Assembly (NCBI GenBank): GCA_947258735.1
Contig: CAMYJJ010000119.1
Location: 1 to 8,950 of the forward strand
Origin: Thermodesulfovibrionia bacterium
GTDB taxonomy: Bacteria > Nitrospirota > Thermodesulfovibrionia > UBA6902
Length of the DNA: 8,950 nt
Direction: 5' to 3'
Shown: piece after piece, positions 1 through 5,654 of the stretch
Layout: each line of letters starts with the position of its first letter
Numbering within the stretch: position 1 is the first letter of the stretch
Notes under the pieces: generated by a model
Seen by the model: only the letters and a program-made list of their open reading frames with translations
Databases searched by the model: none
What the model was told of the DNA's origin: nothing
Position numbers and translations under genes: made by a program

Positions 1-55
1 TCCCTGGAGGTCGACTGAAGAACCGTTAAAAAATCGGTCCGGGGCGCATTTTCTT

Positions 56-90
56 GGTTCCGTTCTTTTGTGCGTGCAAAAGAATGAACC
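56..90. repeat. Imperfect palindrome at left edge
   Basis: The arms are GGTTC plus TTCTTTTG (56-60 and 63-70) and CAAAAGAA plus GAACC (77-84 and 86-90), with a 6-base loop TGCGTG and a small internal bulge. From memory, similar palindromes with a T-rich arm and A-rich return arm are dispersed between genes in many Gram-negative genomes. It may be a repetitive element or the terminator of a gene to the left. A frame stays open from base 2 to 152 without a stop, but it reads through the palindrome, so I do not call it a gene. Confidence 0.6.
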
Positions 91-156
91 CGTCGTTTGG
101 GGGCGGAACCCCATTTGTAATAGATTAACAATCATAATAAATATGAATTAGTCAGG

Positions 157-187
157 AAAAGCGTTTACACTGCCTGTAAACGCTTTT
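157..187. terminator. Perfect 13-bp hairpin, likely terminator
   Basis: AAAAGCGTTTACA (157-169) is followed by the 5-base loop CTGCC and the exact reverse complement TGTAAACGCTTTT (175-187). The stem is flanked by A and T runs on both sides, so it could terminate transcription in either direction. It lies about 80 bases before the promoter of the 254-aa gene and would insulate that gene from transcription entering from the left. Confidence 0.65.
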
Positions 188-266
188 GTAGTTCAGGACA
201 CGTAATCTCCATTGCTTAATTTGTAATTCGTCTCATTCATACAAATTCATGCTTTTGTGGAATGTG

Positions 267-293
267 TTGACCTGACAGCACCCACAGTATAAT
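267..293 (+). promoter_or_regulatory. Sigma70-like promoter of the 254-aa gene
   Basis: TTGACC at 267-272 matches a -35 box, and TATAAT at 288-293 is a consensus -10. The spacer is 15 bases; using the overlapping TAATAT at 290-295 gives 17. Transcription would start near 300, only about 15 bases before the ATG, leaving a short leader with a modest purine-rich ribosome site (AGAAGAG, 304-310). Confidence 0.55.
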
Positions 294-316
294 ATGTATC
301 AACAGAAGAGATACGT

Positions 317-1081
317 ATGCATATTGTTGCCATTTACAACCTGCCGGACCCTAAAGATGACCTTGCAGAGGCCCTCGCCAAGGCTTTAGGTTCTACCGTA
401 TATGAGGTGCGCTCCCAGCTTCGCGTTCCGGGTAAAGGCCCCCTTGTCGTAGCCTCATGCCGGGACCGTGAAGCTGGAGAAAAGATTTCGGATAAACTGG
501 AATCAGGGGGCTTCGATGCCATCGTGCTTGGCCAGGATGAAATTGAGGCAGCGTCTGATCAGTTCATGGTGAGAAAATTCAGGCTGGATAATGAGGCTCT
601 ATACGTTGAATCGGGGAAGGAACAGAACCTGACCGTTGACTACAGAAGCATTGACCTCATACTGCACGGTACGAGTATTGCAGGGAATACGGTGAGTGAG
701 ACGGTGAAAGAGCGGAAGTTCAGTCTGGGCAGGACCGTGCTTTCGAGTGGTCTTGTTACGAAACGCACCAAAAAGTTTACACGTGAGATTAAGACTGAAG
801 AACGTGAAGGTTTCTTCAATCTCTATGCCAACACCCTGCCCACTCTTGTATTTCGTGAGACCATCGTGATGTACGATTCTCCCGGGTTTGCGCTGAAGCC
901 GTCCCGGGTTGCGAATTTTGCATATCTCATATCTGAGCTGCGGAAGCGGCAACCCGACGCTGCATTCGATGACCGCCTGTTGCGGCGGGCTGAGCAGGCC
1001 GCGCTGCTGGGGCCGTTACTGTCTCCCGAGGAGTTTTTACATGTTGCGACATCGCTCCTTGCACGAATACTCCGGCAGTAG
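317..1081 (+). CDS. Uncharacterised 254-aa protein
   Basis: I do not recognise a named family. The protein is soluble, with no signal peptide or membrane segment. Residues 1-73 read as alternating strands and helices of a small alpha/beta domain: a strand MHIVAIYNL, a helix around residues 14-24, strands near 27-35 and 42-48, a helix near 52-63 and a closing strand FDAIVLG. This could be a ferredoxin-like fold. Residues 85-205 are strand-rich and include YRSIDLILHGTS and PTLVFRETIVMYDS, suggesting a second beta domain. The C-terminal 50 residues are helical and rich in Leu, Arg and Ala. The ATG at 317 is chosen because it follows a promoter and a purine-rich site at good spacing. It appears monocistronic: a hairpin lies upstream, and downstream are a repeat array and convergent genes. 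Its composition is coding-like and the minus-strand frames across it look like shadows. Confidence 0.8.
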   Translation: MHIVAIYNLPDPKDDLAEALAKALGSTVYEVRSQLRVPGKGPLVVASCRDREAGEKISDKLESGGFDAIVLGQDEIEAASDQFMVRKFRLDNEALYVESGKEQNLTVDYRSIDLILHGTSIAGNTVSETVKERKFSLGRTVLSSGLVTKRTKKFTREIKTEEREGFFNLYANTLPTLVFRETIVMYDSPGFALKPSRVANFAYLISELRKRQPDAAFDDRLLRRAEQAALLGPLLSPEEFLHVATSLLARILRQ

Positions 1082-1166
1082 GCGTGTGTGGGGGGCAAAC
1101 CTTCAATTTGCATTTTATGAAAATTCCTGACTGTGTAATGCAGGTTTGACACTAACCAGTAAAAAG

Positions 1167-1289
1167 AGAATAACGAATAGCGAGTGACGATATACGGTTG
1201 ACGAAGGGGTGAAAAGATCGTGATCCGTTATCCGGCATCCGTCAATTGTTATTCTTCGTTCCTATTTCGTCATTCATGACTCGTCAATC
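1167..1289. repeat. Inverted array of degenerate heptamers (array 1)
   Basis: From 1167 the plus strand falls into 7-base units: AGAATAA, CGAATAG, CGAGTGA, CGATATA, CGGTTGA, CGAAGGG, GTGAAAA. After an 11-base centre containing GATCGTGATC (1216-1226), nine heptamers run in the opposite orientation from 1227 to 1289, including GTCAATT, GTTATTC, TTCGTTC, GTCATTC, ATGACTC and GTCAATC. Rotated to one phase, the forward units approximate GARTRAC. The arms can pair in part (AGAATAAC 1167-1174 with 1248-1255; TTGACG 1198-1203 with 1240-1245). It fills the space between two convergent genes and may help end transcription of both. Confidence 0.7.
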
Positions 1290-1294
1290 TCCTT

Positions 1295-2323
1295 TTAATC
1301 GATCCTTAAGCTTTCTACAATTTTTTCACAATGGCTAAGAGTAAATACATCCACCGCAGCTAATTTTCCAAGCCATTTTTCCTCTGTCAGTTCAGCGCAC
1401 TTTTTGTCCACAGCACTCAGGTAGGTATCGAACAGATTCCACGGGTTGCTGAATCCGACTTTTTGAGCGATGGCATTGAAGTCAACGGTCTGCAACGCTT
1501 TTGCTGCATTTGACTGGATATCGAGAAAATATGCTTTCTGGGTTTCCACATCTTTTCTTGTCCCGAGACGGCCCAGATGTCCTGAAATGAGTGTATCAAA
1601 TTGATAAGAAAGGACCCGGTCATGACTCTCCATAAAAGCAGGTACATTCTCAGCCATGGCAAACCATTTGAAGGGTGTCCATCCGGGGAAGACGATATCG
1701 ATGACCATCAGCGCTTTTTGTCTTGGAGCGTAGATAAAGATGTTGCCCGGATTATGACCCGGACCTTTGTAAGCAAGTTCCAGCGTCTGGGTTCCCTTCT
1801 TAAGGATGTATGTATCTTTAAAGGTAACCGTGGGTACCGGAACAGGCTTCCCTCCAACAAATTGCCCATAAGGGAAGGGCCTGTCTTTCGCTAATGCAGC
1901 AGCAGTCGCCTCATGAGCAATGTACATTGCATCGTTGGGATACATACCGGCTGCGGCTATATGGTCTGCATGGGCATGACTGTAAATGACATGGGTAATC
2001 GGCTCATCCGTGGTTTCTTTAATCGCCGCGAGGATTTTTCCCCCAATATTCGGAGGAGCATCAACAGCTATGACTCCCTCACCCGTGGTTAAGAACATCA
2101 TCTGATAGACCCCTTCTGTTACCCAGTAAAGCCCATCTTTTATTTCTTCGACATGATATCCTTTTTTCGACGGGTCAGGGCCGTAGGCTTCCTTTGGAAC
2201 AGGAGCACGCATCTTCATTTCTTTATCCATTGGTACGTTATCCTTCTGTTCGCAAGCGACGATAACACCCATAAACGTCATCATGAGCATCATCAATATA
2301 GCTGGTTTATGTGATGGGTTCAT
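1295..2323 (-). CDS. MBL-fold metallohydrolase, predicted lipoprotein
   Basis: Predicted zinc hydrolase of the metallo-beta-lactamase superfamily, 342 aa. The N-terminus carries a signal peptide rich in Met and Leu, ending in the lipobox IVAC with the lipidated Cys at residue 24, so the mature enzyme should be membrane-anchored in the periplasm or at the outer membrane. The zinc motif HAHADH is at residues 116-121, with further ligand candidates His190 (GPGHNPGN), Asp209 (VIDIV) and His249 (SGHLGR). These form the usual two-metal site. The C-terminal 90 residues are a helical extension. The start is supported by AAGGAG at 2329-2334. It lies 26 bases downstream of the flavoenzyme gene on the same strand, implying an operon. 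The superfamily includes lactamases, lactonases and other hydrolases, so the substrate cannot be given; the domain assignment is secure. Confidence 0.9.
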   Translation of the reverse strand: MNPSHKPAILMMLMMTFMGVIVACEQKDNVPMDKEMKMRAPVPKEAYGPDPSKKGYHVEEIKDGLYWVTEGVYQMMFLTTGEGVIAVDAPPNIGGKILAAIKETTDEPITHVIYSHAHADHIAAAGMYPNDAMYIAHEATAAALAKDRPFPYGQFVGGKPVPVPTVTFKDTYILKKGTQTLELAYKGPGHNPGNIFIYAPRQKALMVIDIVFPGWTPFKWFAMAENVPAFMESHDRVLSYQFDTLISGHLGRLGTRKDVETQKAYFLDIQSNAAKALQTVDFNAIAQKVGFSNPWNLFDTYLSAVDKKCAELTEEKWLGKLAAVDVFTLSHCEKIVESLRID

Positions 2324-2349
2324 ACTTTCTCCTTGAGCATTTATTAATG

Positions 2350-3420
2350 TTACAGAAGCGGCGTATCTGAATACGCTATATTTGCTTCCTCTGATGTATG
2401 AAGCGGCAGACTCTTCCCTGTCCTTACATCCTCCACCCAGCCCGGATTGAGCAGCAGGGATTTAGCGCTAAGAATAATATCGGCATCTTTCAGCGCATCC
2501 TCTGCAGTTGCACGGTCATGTATGCCCCCACAGATCATTACCGGCAGACGGGTTGCCTCCCTGGTAATCTGTGCCATATTCTGATCAGTACCGAACGCCC
2601 TGTCACCGTACATGTAGGTAGAAACAGAGATAGCATCAACCGGTTCTTTTGAAAGCAGTCTGATTATCTCCTGATATTCTTCCCTGCTCTCAAATAGCGA
2701 CACATCCATATCCGCAACTCCCCAGTTCGAAATCCTGAATGTCAGCAGACGGTCATCAGGGACAACCGGCCTAACTGCCTGAATGACTTCATGGGCAAAG
2801 CGGTAGCGGTGTTCAACGGAGCCGCCGTACGTATCGGTACGCGTATTTGAATAAGTAGATAAAAACTGGCTTATCAGATACCCGTGGGCCCCATGGATTT
2901 CAACACCGTCAAAACCTGCGGCAACAGCACCTCTGGCGGTCTCTATAAAACCTTCTATGACCTGTTCAATCTCAAGGAGTCCTATTTCCTCGGGCACCGG
3001 GTAAGGTTCATTGGTCATGGGATTGATCTGACTCGGGGTTACAGGGCTGGGAGCGATGGTCCTTCCCGCTGGATTGATCTCCGGCCATGCCATCCTTCCG
3101 CAATGAAATATCTGCATGATCGCAAGAGCACCTTCATTTTGGATCGATTCCACTACAGGTTTCCAGGCTTCGATCTGTTTATCCTTGAGTATCCTTGCCT
3201 GTCCCGGATATCCCTGTGCGCATTTGTAATCCGTAACAATTGCCTCGGTGTAGACAATTGCAGCCCCGTTCCGGGCCCTCCTGACCAGAAAGTCAAAGAC
3301 ATCCTGGCGCGGAATACTGTCCTTTACAGATGACATCCGCGTCATCGGTGCAACACCTATCCGGTTTTTCAATTCAAAGTTTTTGAGCTTAAAGGGAGAA
3401 AAAAGCATGTCTTCATTCAT
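2350..3420 (-). CDS. NADH:flavin oxidoreductase, old yellow enzyme family
   Basis: Single-domain FMN-dependent ene-reductase of 356 aa, the normal size for the family. It lacks the iron-sulfur and FAD/NAD domains of the longer 2,4-dienoyl-CoA reductases. FMN-site features visible are NRIGVAPMTRMSS (residues 19-31), Gln103 in IMQIFHCGR, the substrate-binding pair His176 and His179 in EIHGAHGYL, the family signature around NTRTDTYGGS (192-201), Arg229 in LTFRIS and the late GG at 298-299. Thr27 sits where YqjM-type enzymes have Cys and classical enzymes have Thr. Members reduce activated C=C bonds or nitro compounds with NAD(P)H. The start is supported by GGAGG (3427-3431 on the complement) six bases before the ATG. 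It is first in a probable operon with the lipoprotein hydrolase. The physiological substrate is unknown. Confidence 0.95.
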   Translation of the reverse strand: MNEDMLFSPFKLKNFELKNRIGVAPMTRMSSVKDSIPRQDVFDFLVRRARNGAAIVYTEAIVTDYKCAQGYPGQARILKDKQIEAWKPVVESIQNEGALAIMQIFHCGRMAWPEINPAGRTIAPSPVTPSQINPMTNEPYPVPEEIGLLEIEQVIEGFIETARGAVAAGFDGVEIHGAHGYLISQFLSTYSNTRTDTYGGSVEHRYRFAHEVIQAVRPVVPDDRLLTFRISNWGVADMDVSLFESREEYQEIIRLLSKEPVDAISVSTYMYGDRAFGTDQNMAQITREATRLPVMICGGIHDRATAEDALKDADIILSAKSLLLNPGWVEDVRTGKSLPLHTSEEANIAYSDTPLL

Positions 3421-3456
3421 GGGCAGCCTCCGAAAGGGTTAAAGGGACGTAACACC

Positions 3457-3465
3457 ATTATATCA
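3457..3465 (-). promoter_or_regulatory. Extended -10 promoter of the flavoenzyme operon
   Basis: On the minus strand the sequence reads TGATATAAT, a TGn-TATAAT extended -10 element, about 37 bases before the ATG of the flavin oxidoreductase. No convincing -35 box is visible at the usual distance, which fits extended -10 promoters. It would drive both the flavoenzyme and the MBL-fold gene. Confidence 0.5.
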
Positions 3466-3588
3466 AAAACAGTTTTGTATTAGTCTGCAGGGTTGGGTCT
3501 AGTCATTTAACAGATAATACTGAGAAGTCTTCATGAATACAGGAGCTTTAAAAATTGGATGAATTACACAGGTCTGTTCTCACAGATA

Positions 3589-4023
3589 TTATTTCTCAGA
3601 TTTATTCCGATTTGTATTTCTATTTAAAATTACAGTATCTTTTCCAAATTCATCAGGATATGTTGAGCCTTCTTCACTTCTAAAATATTCACCATACATC
3701 TTTATGGTATCTTTATCCAGGAACGTAATAATCCCTTTGAAAATCTGATGAGCATGAGACTCTTTATTAAAATTATGTATCTTAATTAAATACATGGTAT
3801 CGCTTTTTTTTATAATATATTCAGCTTCAACGTCTACATCGGTATCAGTATCATCTACAATCCAGATGACATTCATATTACCGTCAAATTGCAAGCTCAA
3901 CGTTGTATTTTTCTGAGGCATTCCATTCCATTTACCGATAAGGTCTGATGACGGGTCATTATCGGCTGCAATTAAATACACGGGGAAAAAAATAACTGCT
4001 AATATAATTTTTACTATGTTCAT
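3589..4023 (-). CDS. Small exported protein, function unknown
   Basis: Predicted 144-aa secreted or periplasmic protein. The frame is open back to 4206, but I place the start at the ATG at 4023 because it begins a clean signal peptide (MNIVKIILAVIFFPVYLIA, then AADNDPSSD), while the 61 residues upstream look non-coding and cysteine-rich. No good ribosome binding site precedes this ATG, so the start is uncertain. The mature part is beta-rich: LIGKWNGMPQ, TLSLQFDGNMNVIWIVD, AEYIIKKSDTMYLIKIH and FKGIITFLDKDTIKMYGEY resemble the strand pattern of small lipocalin-like proteins that start with a GxW motif. That likeness is my inference, not a family assignment. The gene is visibly more AT-rich than the ferredoxin and flavoenzyme genes around it, which could reflect transfer. 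It ends in a Lys/Asn-rich tail. Confidence 0.65.
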   Translation of the reverse strand: MNIVKIILAVIFFPVYLIAADNDPSSDLIGKWNGMPQKNTTLSLQFDGNMNVIWIVDDTDTDVDVEAEYIIKKSDTMYLIKIHNFNKESHAHQIFKGIITFLDKDTIKMYGEYFRSEEGSTYPDEFGKDTVILNRNTNRNKSEK

Positions 4024-4229
4024 TTTTTGATAGGTATGAATCTGAGCGACGCGTGCGGTGTCAGTTTTACATTCATAAGAAATAAGTTGTGACGTAATAA
4101 GTTGATCATATTTTAATTTCTGAGTACATGAGTTACGTCTACACATTATACAGGTGCACGCTGTTTCCCATCTAATATGCAGAGATACCCCCATGAATGA
4201 TAACATACTATCTTAGGGTAGCGGCTGGT
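4024..4229. other. Intergenic region with a 9-bp direct repeat
   Basis: This gap between the ferredoxin gene and the small exported protein has no convincing gene. It contains AATAAGTTG twice, at 4081-4089 and 4096-4104 (15-base period), about 60 to 80 bases upstream of the exported-protein ATG. That position and spacing could suit an operator, but no partner regulator is visible. Confidence 0.3.
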
Positions 4230-4460
4230 TCATGTACCGACCCGATATTGCTCCCGGCGGGCCGCCAGGCCGCCCCAGCCAATGCTGATCGTTATGGCGT
4301 CGTCGGGACAGACCTCAGGGCAGTTGCCGCAGTCAATGCAATAAGACGCCCGGTTTGCATAGCTCTTGCCGTCTGACATCTCATAACACTTCACCGGGCA
4401 GGCATCTACACAATCCCCGCATCCCGTGCATTTCTCCAAACTCACTAAGGCTACAAACAT
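4230..4460 (-). CDS. 2[4Fe-4S] ferredoxin
   Basis: A 76-aa bacterial-type ferredoxin, cytoplasmic and expected to carry single electrons at low potential. Two complete cluster motifs are present: Cys11, 14, 17 and 21 in CTGCGDCVDACP, and Cys41, 44, 47 and 51 in CIDCGNCPEVCP. By the usual pattern, the last Cys of each motif serves the other cluster. Cys25 is extra. The last 18 residues (from GWGG to RVGT) form a Gly/Arg-rich tail not needed for cluster binding. The start is supported by GGAGG at 4470-4474 on the complement, nine bases before the ATG. No redox enzyme is adjacent; the flavin oxidoreductase about 800 bases away on the same strand is a possible but unproven partner. Confidence 0.93.
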   Translation of the reverse strand: MFVALVSLEKCTGCGDCVDACPVKCYEMSDGKSYANRASYCIDCGNCPEVCPDDAITISIGWGGLAARREQYRVGT

Positions 4461-4546
4461 ATGCTCTTACCTCCAAAATTCTCTCGTTCTATTGCAACCA
4501 TCTTATTGATTCATATACATATTGACACAAATAACAGTAGAGAACC

Positions 4547-4560
4547 ATGATATGTATCAT
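4547..4560. promoter_or_regulatory. Small palindrome upstream of the ferredoxin
   Basis: ATGATA (4547-4552) and its reverse complement TATCAT (4555-4560) flank a 2-base centre, about 90 bases before the ferredoxin ATG. The symmetry and AT content could fit a repressor or activator site, but no known consensus is matched convincingly. Confidence 0.25.
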
Positions 4561-4608
4561 ATGCGCCGTCTTACAGTAACCACTTTATGTCTAGGCTCAG
4601 ATCTTTTC

Positions 4609-4737
4609 AGCCTGTCCGAGAATGCAGATAATGAGTAATCTGTCATTCCGAACTTGTTTCGGAATCCAGCTTTAACCGCGTGTTAGAACAAAGAGAGATC
4701 CTGAAACGAGTTCAGGATGACAGTTCTCGGACAGCCT
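4609..4737. mobile_element. MITE-like nested palindromic element, about 129 bp
   Basis: The ends are inverted repeats: CTGTCCGAGAA at 4612-4622 and TTCTCGGACAG at 4724-4734, extended by nearly matching AGC/GCC flanks. Inside are two further palindromes in opposite orientation. ATTCCGAA/TTCGGAAT (4645-4652, 4658-4665) follows TGTC, and ATCCTGAA/TTCAGGAT (4698-4705, 4711-4718) is followed by GACA. Each has 8-bp arms around a 5-base loop. The element encodes nothing recognisable and could only move in trans. Palindromes of the TGTCATyCyGAA type are, from memory, dispersed in several bacterial phyla. It separates the ferredoxin from the two-helix membrane protein, and could form a long hairpin when transcribed. 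Confidence 0.6.
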
Positions 4738-4745
4738 GTTTTATC

Positions 4746-4773
4746 GTGACTCGTCAATCGTTATTCTTCTTTC
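4746..4773. repeat. Short heptamer array (array 2) overlapping a gene end
   Basis: Four consecutive 7-base units, GTGACTC, GTCAATC, GTTATTC and TTCTTTC, match words found in the right arm of array 1 (ATGACTC, GTCAATC, GTTATTC, TTCGTTC). Read on the complement they fit GARTRAC. The stop codon and last codons of the 122-aa membrane protein gene (ending at 4754) lie within the array. Confidence 0.6.
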
Positions 4774-5122
4774 CGAGGACTGGTGTTAAGCCTTCATTTT
4801 GGCGTTTTTTGAAAAACAGAACAGCTGCGCCGCATAACGTCATCAGTGCGATGCTTAACTGCATAACGGCATCTGAAATCCGCTTCATTATCATAAGGTA
4901 TGCATGTGAATATTGCCGGCTAATATCAAGTCCGTCCTGCCATTGCTGAAACATGTCAGTGAGTGTGTATCCATCCCTGCTGGCAAGTTCAGACGCAAGG
5001 TACAGGTTCCAGCATCCCAGCATAAGCAAAAAAGGTGGGAGAATGAACAATGCGAAGAATGTGACATTTTTTATAACAGATTCAAATTCCCCAGGTCCCT
5101 GCATGTCACTATGGCTTACCAT
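4754..5122 (-). CDS. Two-helix inner-membrane protein, unknown
   Basis: Predicted 122-aa membrane protein of no family I recognise. Hydrophobic segments lie at about residues 22-42 (from FFALFILPP to WNLYL) and 88-108 (from MQLSIALM to VLFF). Between them is a loop of about 45 residues, LASRDGYTLTDMFQQWQDG and following, with charged and aromatic residues that could be a sensor or partner surface. A basic stretch, KKRQ, follows the second helix, so both termini are probably cytoplasmic and the loop periplasmic. The ATG at 5122 lacks a clear ribosome binding site; Met7 (5104) is an alternative. The C-terminal residues KKNND come from the heptamer array at 4746-4773, so the original stop may have been replaced. 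It is divergent from the 57-aa gene 197 bases away. Plus-strand frames across it look like shadows. Confidence 0.65.
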   Translation of the reverse strand: MVSHSDMQGPGEFESVIKNVTFFALFILPPFLLMLGCWNLYLASELASRDGYTLTDMFQQWQDGLDISRQYSHAYLMIMKRISDAVMQLSIALMTLCGAAVLFFKKRQNEGLTPVLGKKNND

Positions 5123-5310
5123 ACTTTTATTTTATGTGATACTGAATTTAATTCAATATGATTCACATCAGGATAAGAAGTATTTTCCTCCTGGATTATT
5201 AAATTATACAATGCAGGATAGTCCTTTCATTTCTTTTCTGATATACTTAATTTTTTCGAAACAAAACCTGCTATTGTATATGATCGTTACACTATTTTAA
5301 TTTTTAATAG

Positions 5311-5315
5311 GGAGG
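5311..5315 (+). promoter_or_regulatory. Shine-Dalgarno of the 57-aa gene
   Basis: GGAGG at 5311-5315 lies four bases before the ATG at 5320 and fixes the start of a gene short enough to be missed by length filters. A weak promoter candidate lies upstream: TTGTAT at 5274-5279 and TTTAAT at 5296-5301, 16 bases apart. Confidence 0.65.
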
Positions 5316-5319
5316 GGAA

Positions 5320-5493
5320 ATGACAGAAAATGGATCAACCAACAATGTTGTGATAACAGACATTCGAATACCATTAGGCGCAATGATGTCATTTATATTG
5401 AAACTGGCAATAGCAGCAATTCCTGCTGCACTGCTTCTGACATTTGCTGTCTATCTTTTCTCGCTTTACGTGTTTAGCCAGTTTCATGGGTAG
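5320..5493 (+). CDS. 57-aa single-pass membrane protein
   Basis: A short gene reading MTENGSTNN, then VVITDIRIPLGAMMSFILK, a long hydrophobic helix from about residue 24 to 53, and a final SQFHG before TAG. It is supported by a near-ideal ribosome binding site and a clean polar-then-hydrophobic layout. The motif of a short (V/I)xxTDIxxP stretch followed by Met, Phe, Lys and an AIAAIPA segment resembles small conserved membrane proteins I have seen in Deltaproteobacteria and Nitrospirota, whose role is not known to me. It is the nearest plus-strand neighbour of the diadenylate cyclase, 160 bases upstream of it, with only the heptamer array between, so the two may be co-transcribed. It could be a small regulator or anchor, but nothing in the sequence proves a function. 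Confidence 0.7.
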   Translation: MTENGSTNNVVITDIRIPLGAMMSFILKLAIAAIPAALLLTFAVYLFSLYVFSQFHG

Positions 5494-5500
5494 AAGGAAC

Positions 5501-5654
5501 GTGACAGGTAACGCGTGATGAGTAACGGGTGACAAATAACAAGTGACTAATAACAAGTAACGCGTAACGAGTAACAACGAACAACTAATTACGAATTACG
5601 ATGAACTGCTAACCAATAACTAATAACGAATAACAATTATCGTCTAACAAGAAA
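5501..5654. repeat. Phased heptamer array of 22 units (array 3)
   Basis: From 5501 the sequence divides into consecutive 7-base units without indels: GTGACAG, GTAACGC, GTGATGA, GTAACGG, GTGACAA, ATAACAA, GTGACTA, ATAACAA, GTAACGC, GTAACGA, GTAACAA, CGAACAA and so on, decaying to CGAATAA, CAATTAT, CGTCTAA and CAAGAAA. The last unit includes the A of the cyclase ATG. The consensus is about GTAACRA, the same word as GARTRAC of the other arrays after rotation. It fills the whole gap between the 57-aa gene and the cyclase. Because 7 is not a multiple of 3, every frame gives a heptad-like peptide, which explains the false minus-strand frame there. Confidence 0.8.

Noticed and set aside
2..152. Open plus-strand frame at the left edge as the tail of a gene
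   Set aside because: It reads through a palindrome of repetitive type and AT-rich intergenic sequence. Without upstream sequence it cannot be told from chance.
205..238. Possible eroded heptamers (GTAATTC, GTCTCAT) near the left hairpin
   Set aside because: Only about two units fit, too few to separate from chance.
2884..3333. 149-aa plus-strand frame
   Set aside because: It lies wholly within the flavin oxidoreductase gene, whose motifs are unmistakable, and has no coherent protein features.
4024..4206. N-terminal 61-residue extension of the exported protein
   Set aside because: It would bury the signal peptide inside the chain, has odd composition with clustered cysteines, and looks like an open leader.
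291..4560. Shared 10-mer ATATGTATCA upstream of the 254-aa gene and near the ferredoxin palindrome
   Set aside because: A single AT-rich 10-mer shared by two promoter-like regions is weak evidence of a common operator, and the palindrome is not preserved at the first site.
4953..5300. 115-aa plus-strand frame
   Set aside because: It overlaps the two-helix protein in antisense, has no ribosome binding site, and its hydrophobic end comes from AT-rich intergenic DNA.
5389..5577. Minus-strand frame with heptad repeats of the LLVTRY/LLLVTCY type
   Set aside because: It is a by-product of the 7-base repeat array read in frame and overlaps the well-supported 57-aa gene. The apparent protein repeat has no independent support.
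5501..5654. CRISPR array
   Set aside because: Units are 7 bases, degenerate and contiguous, with no spacers of uniform length and no cas genes.
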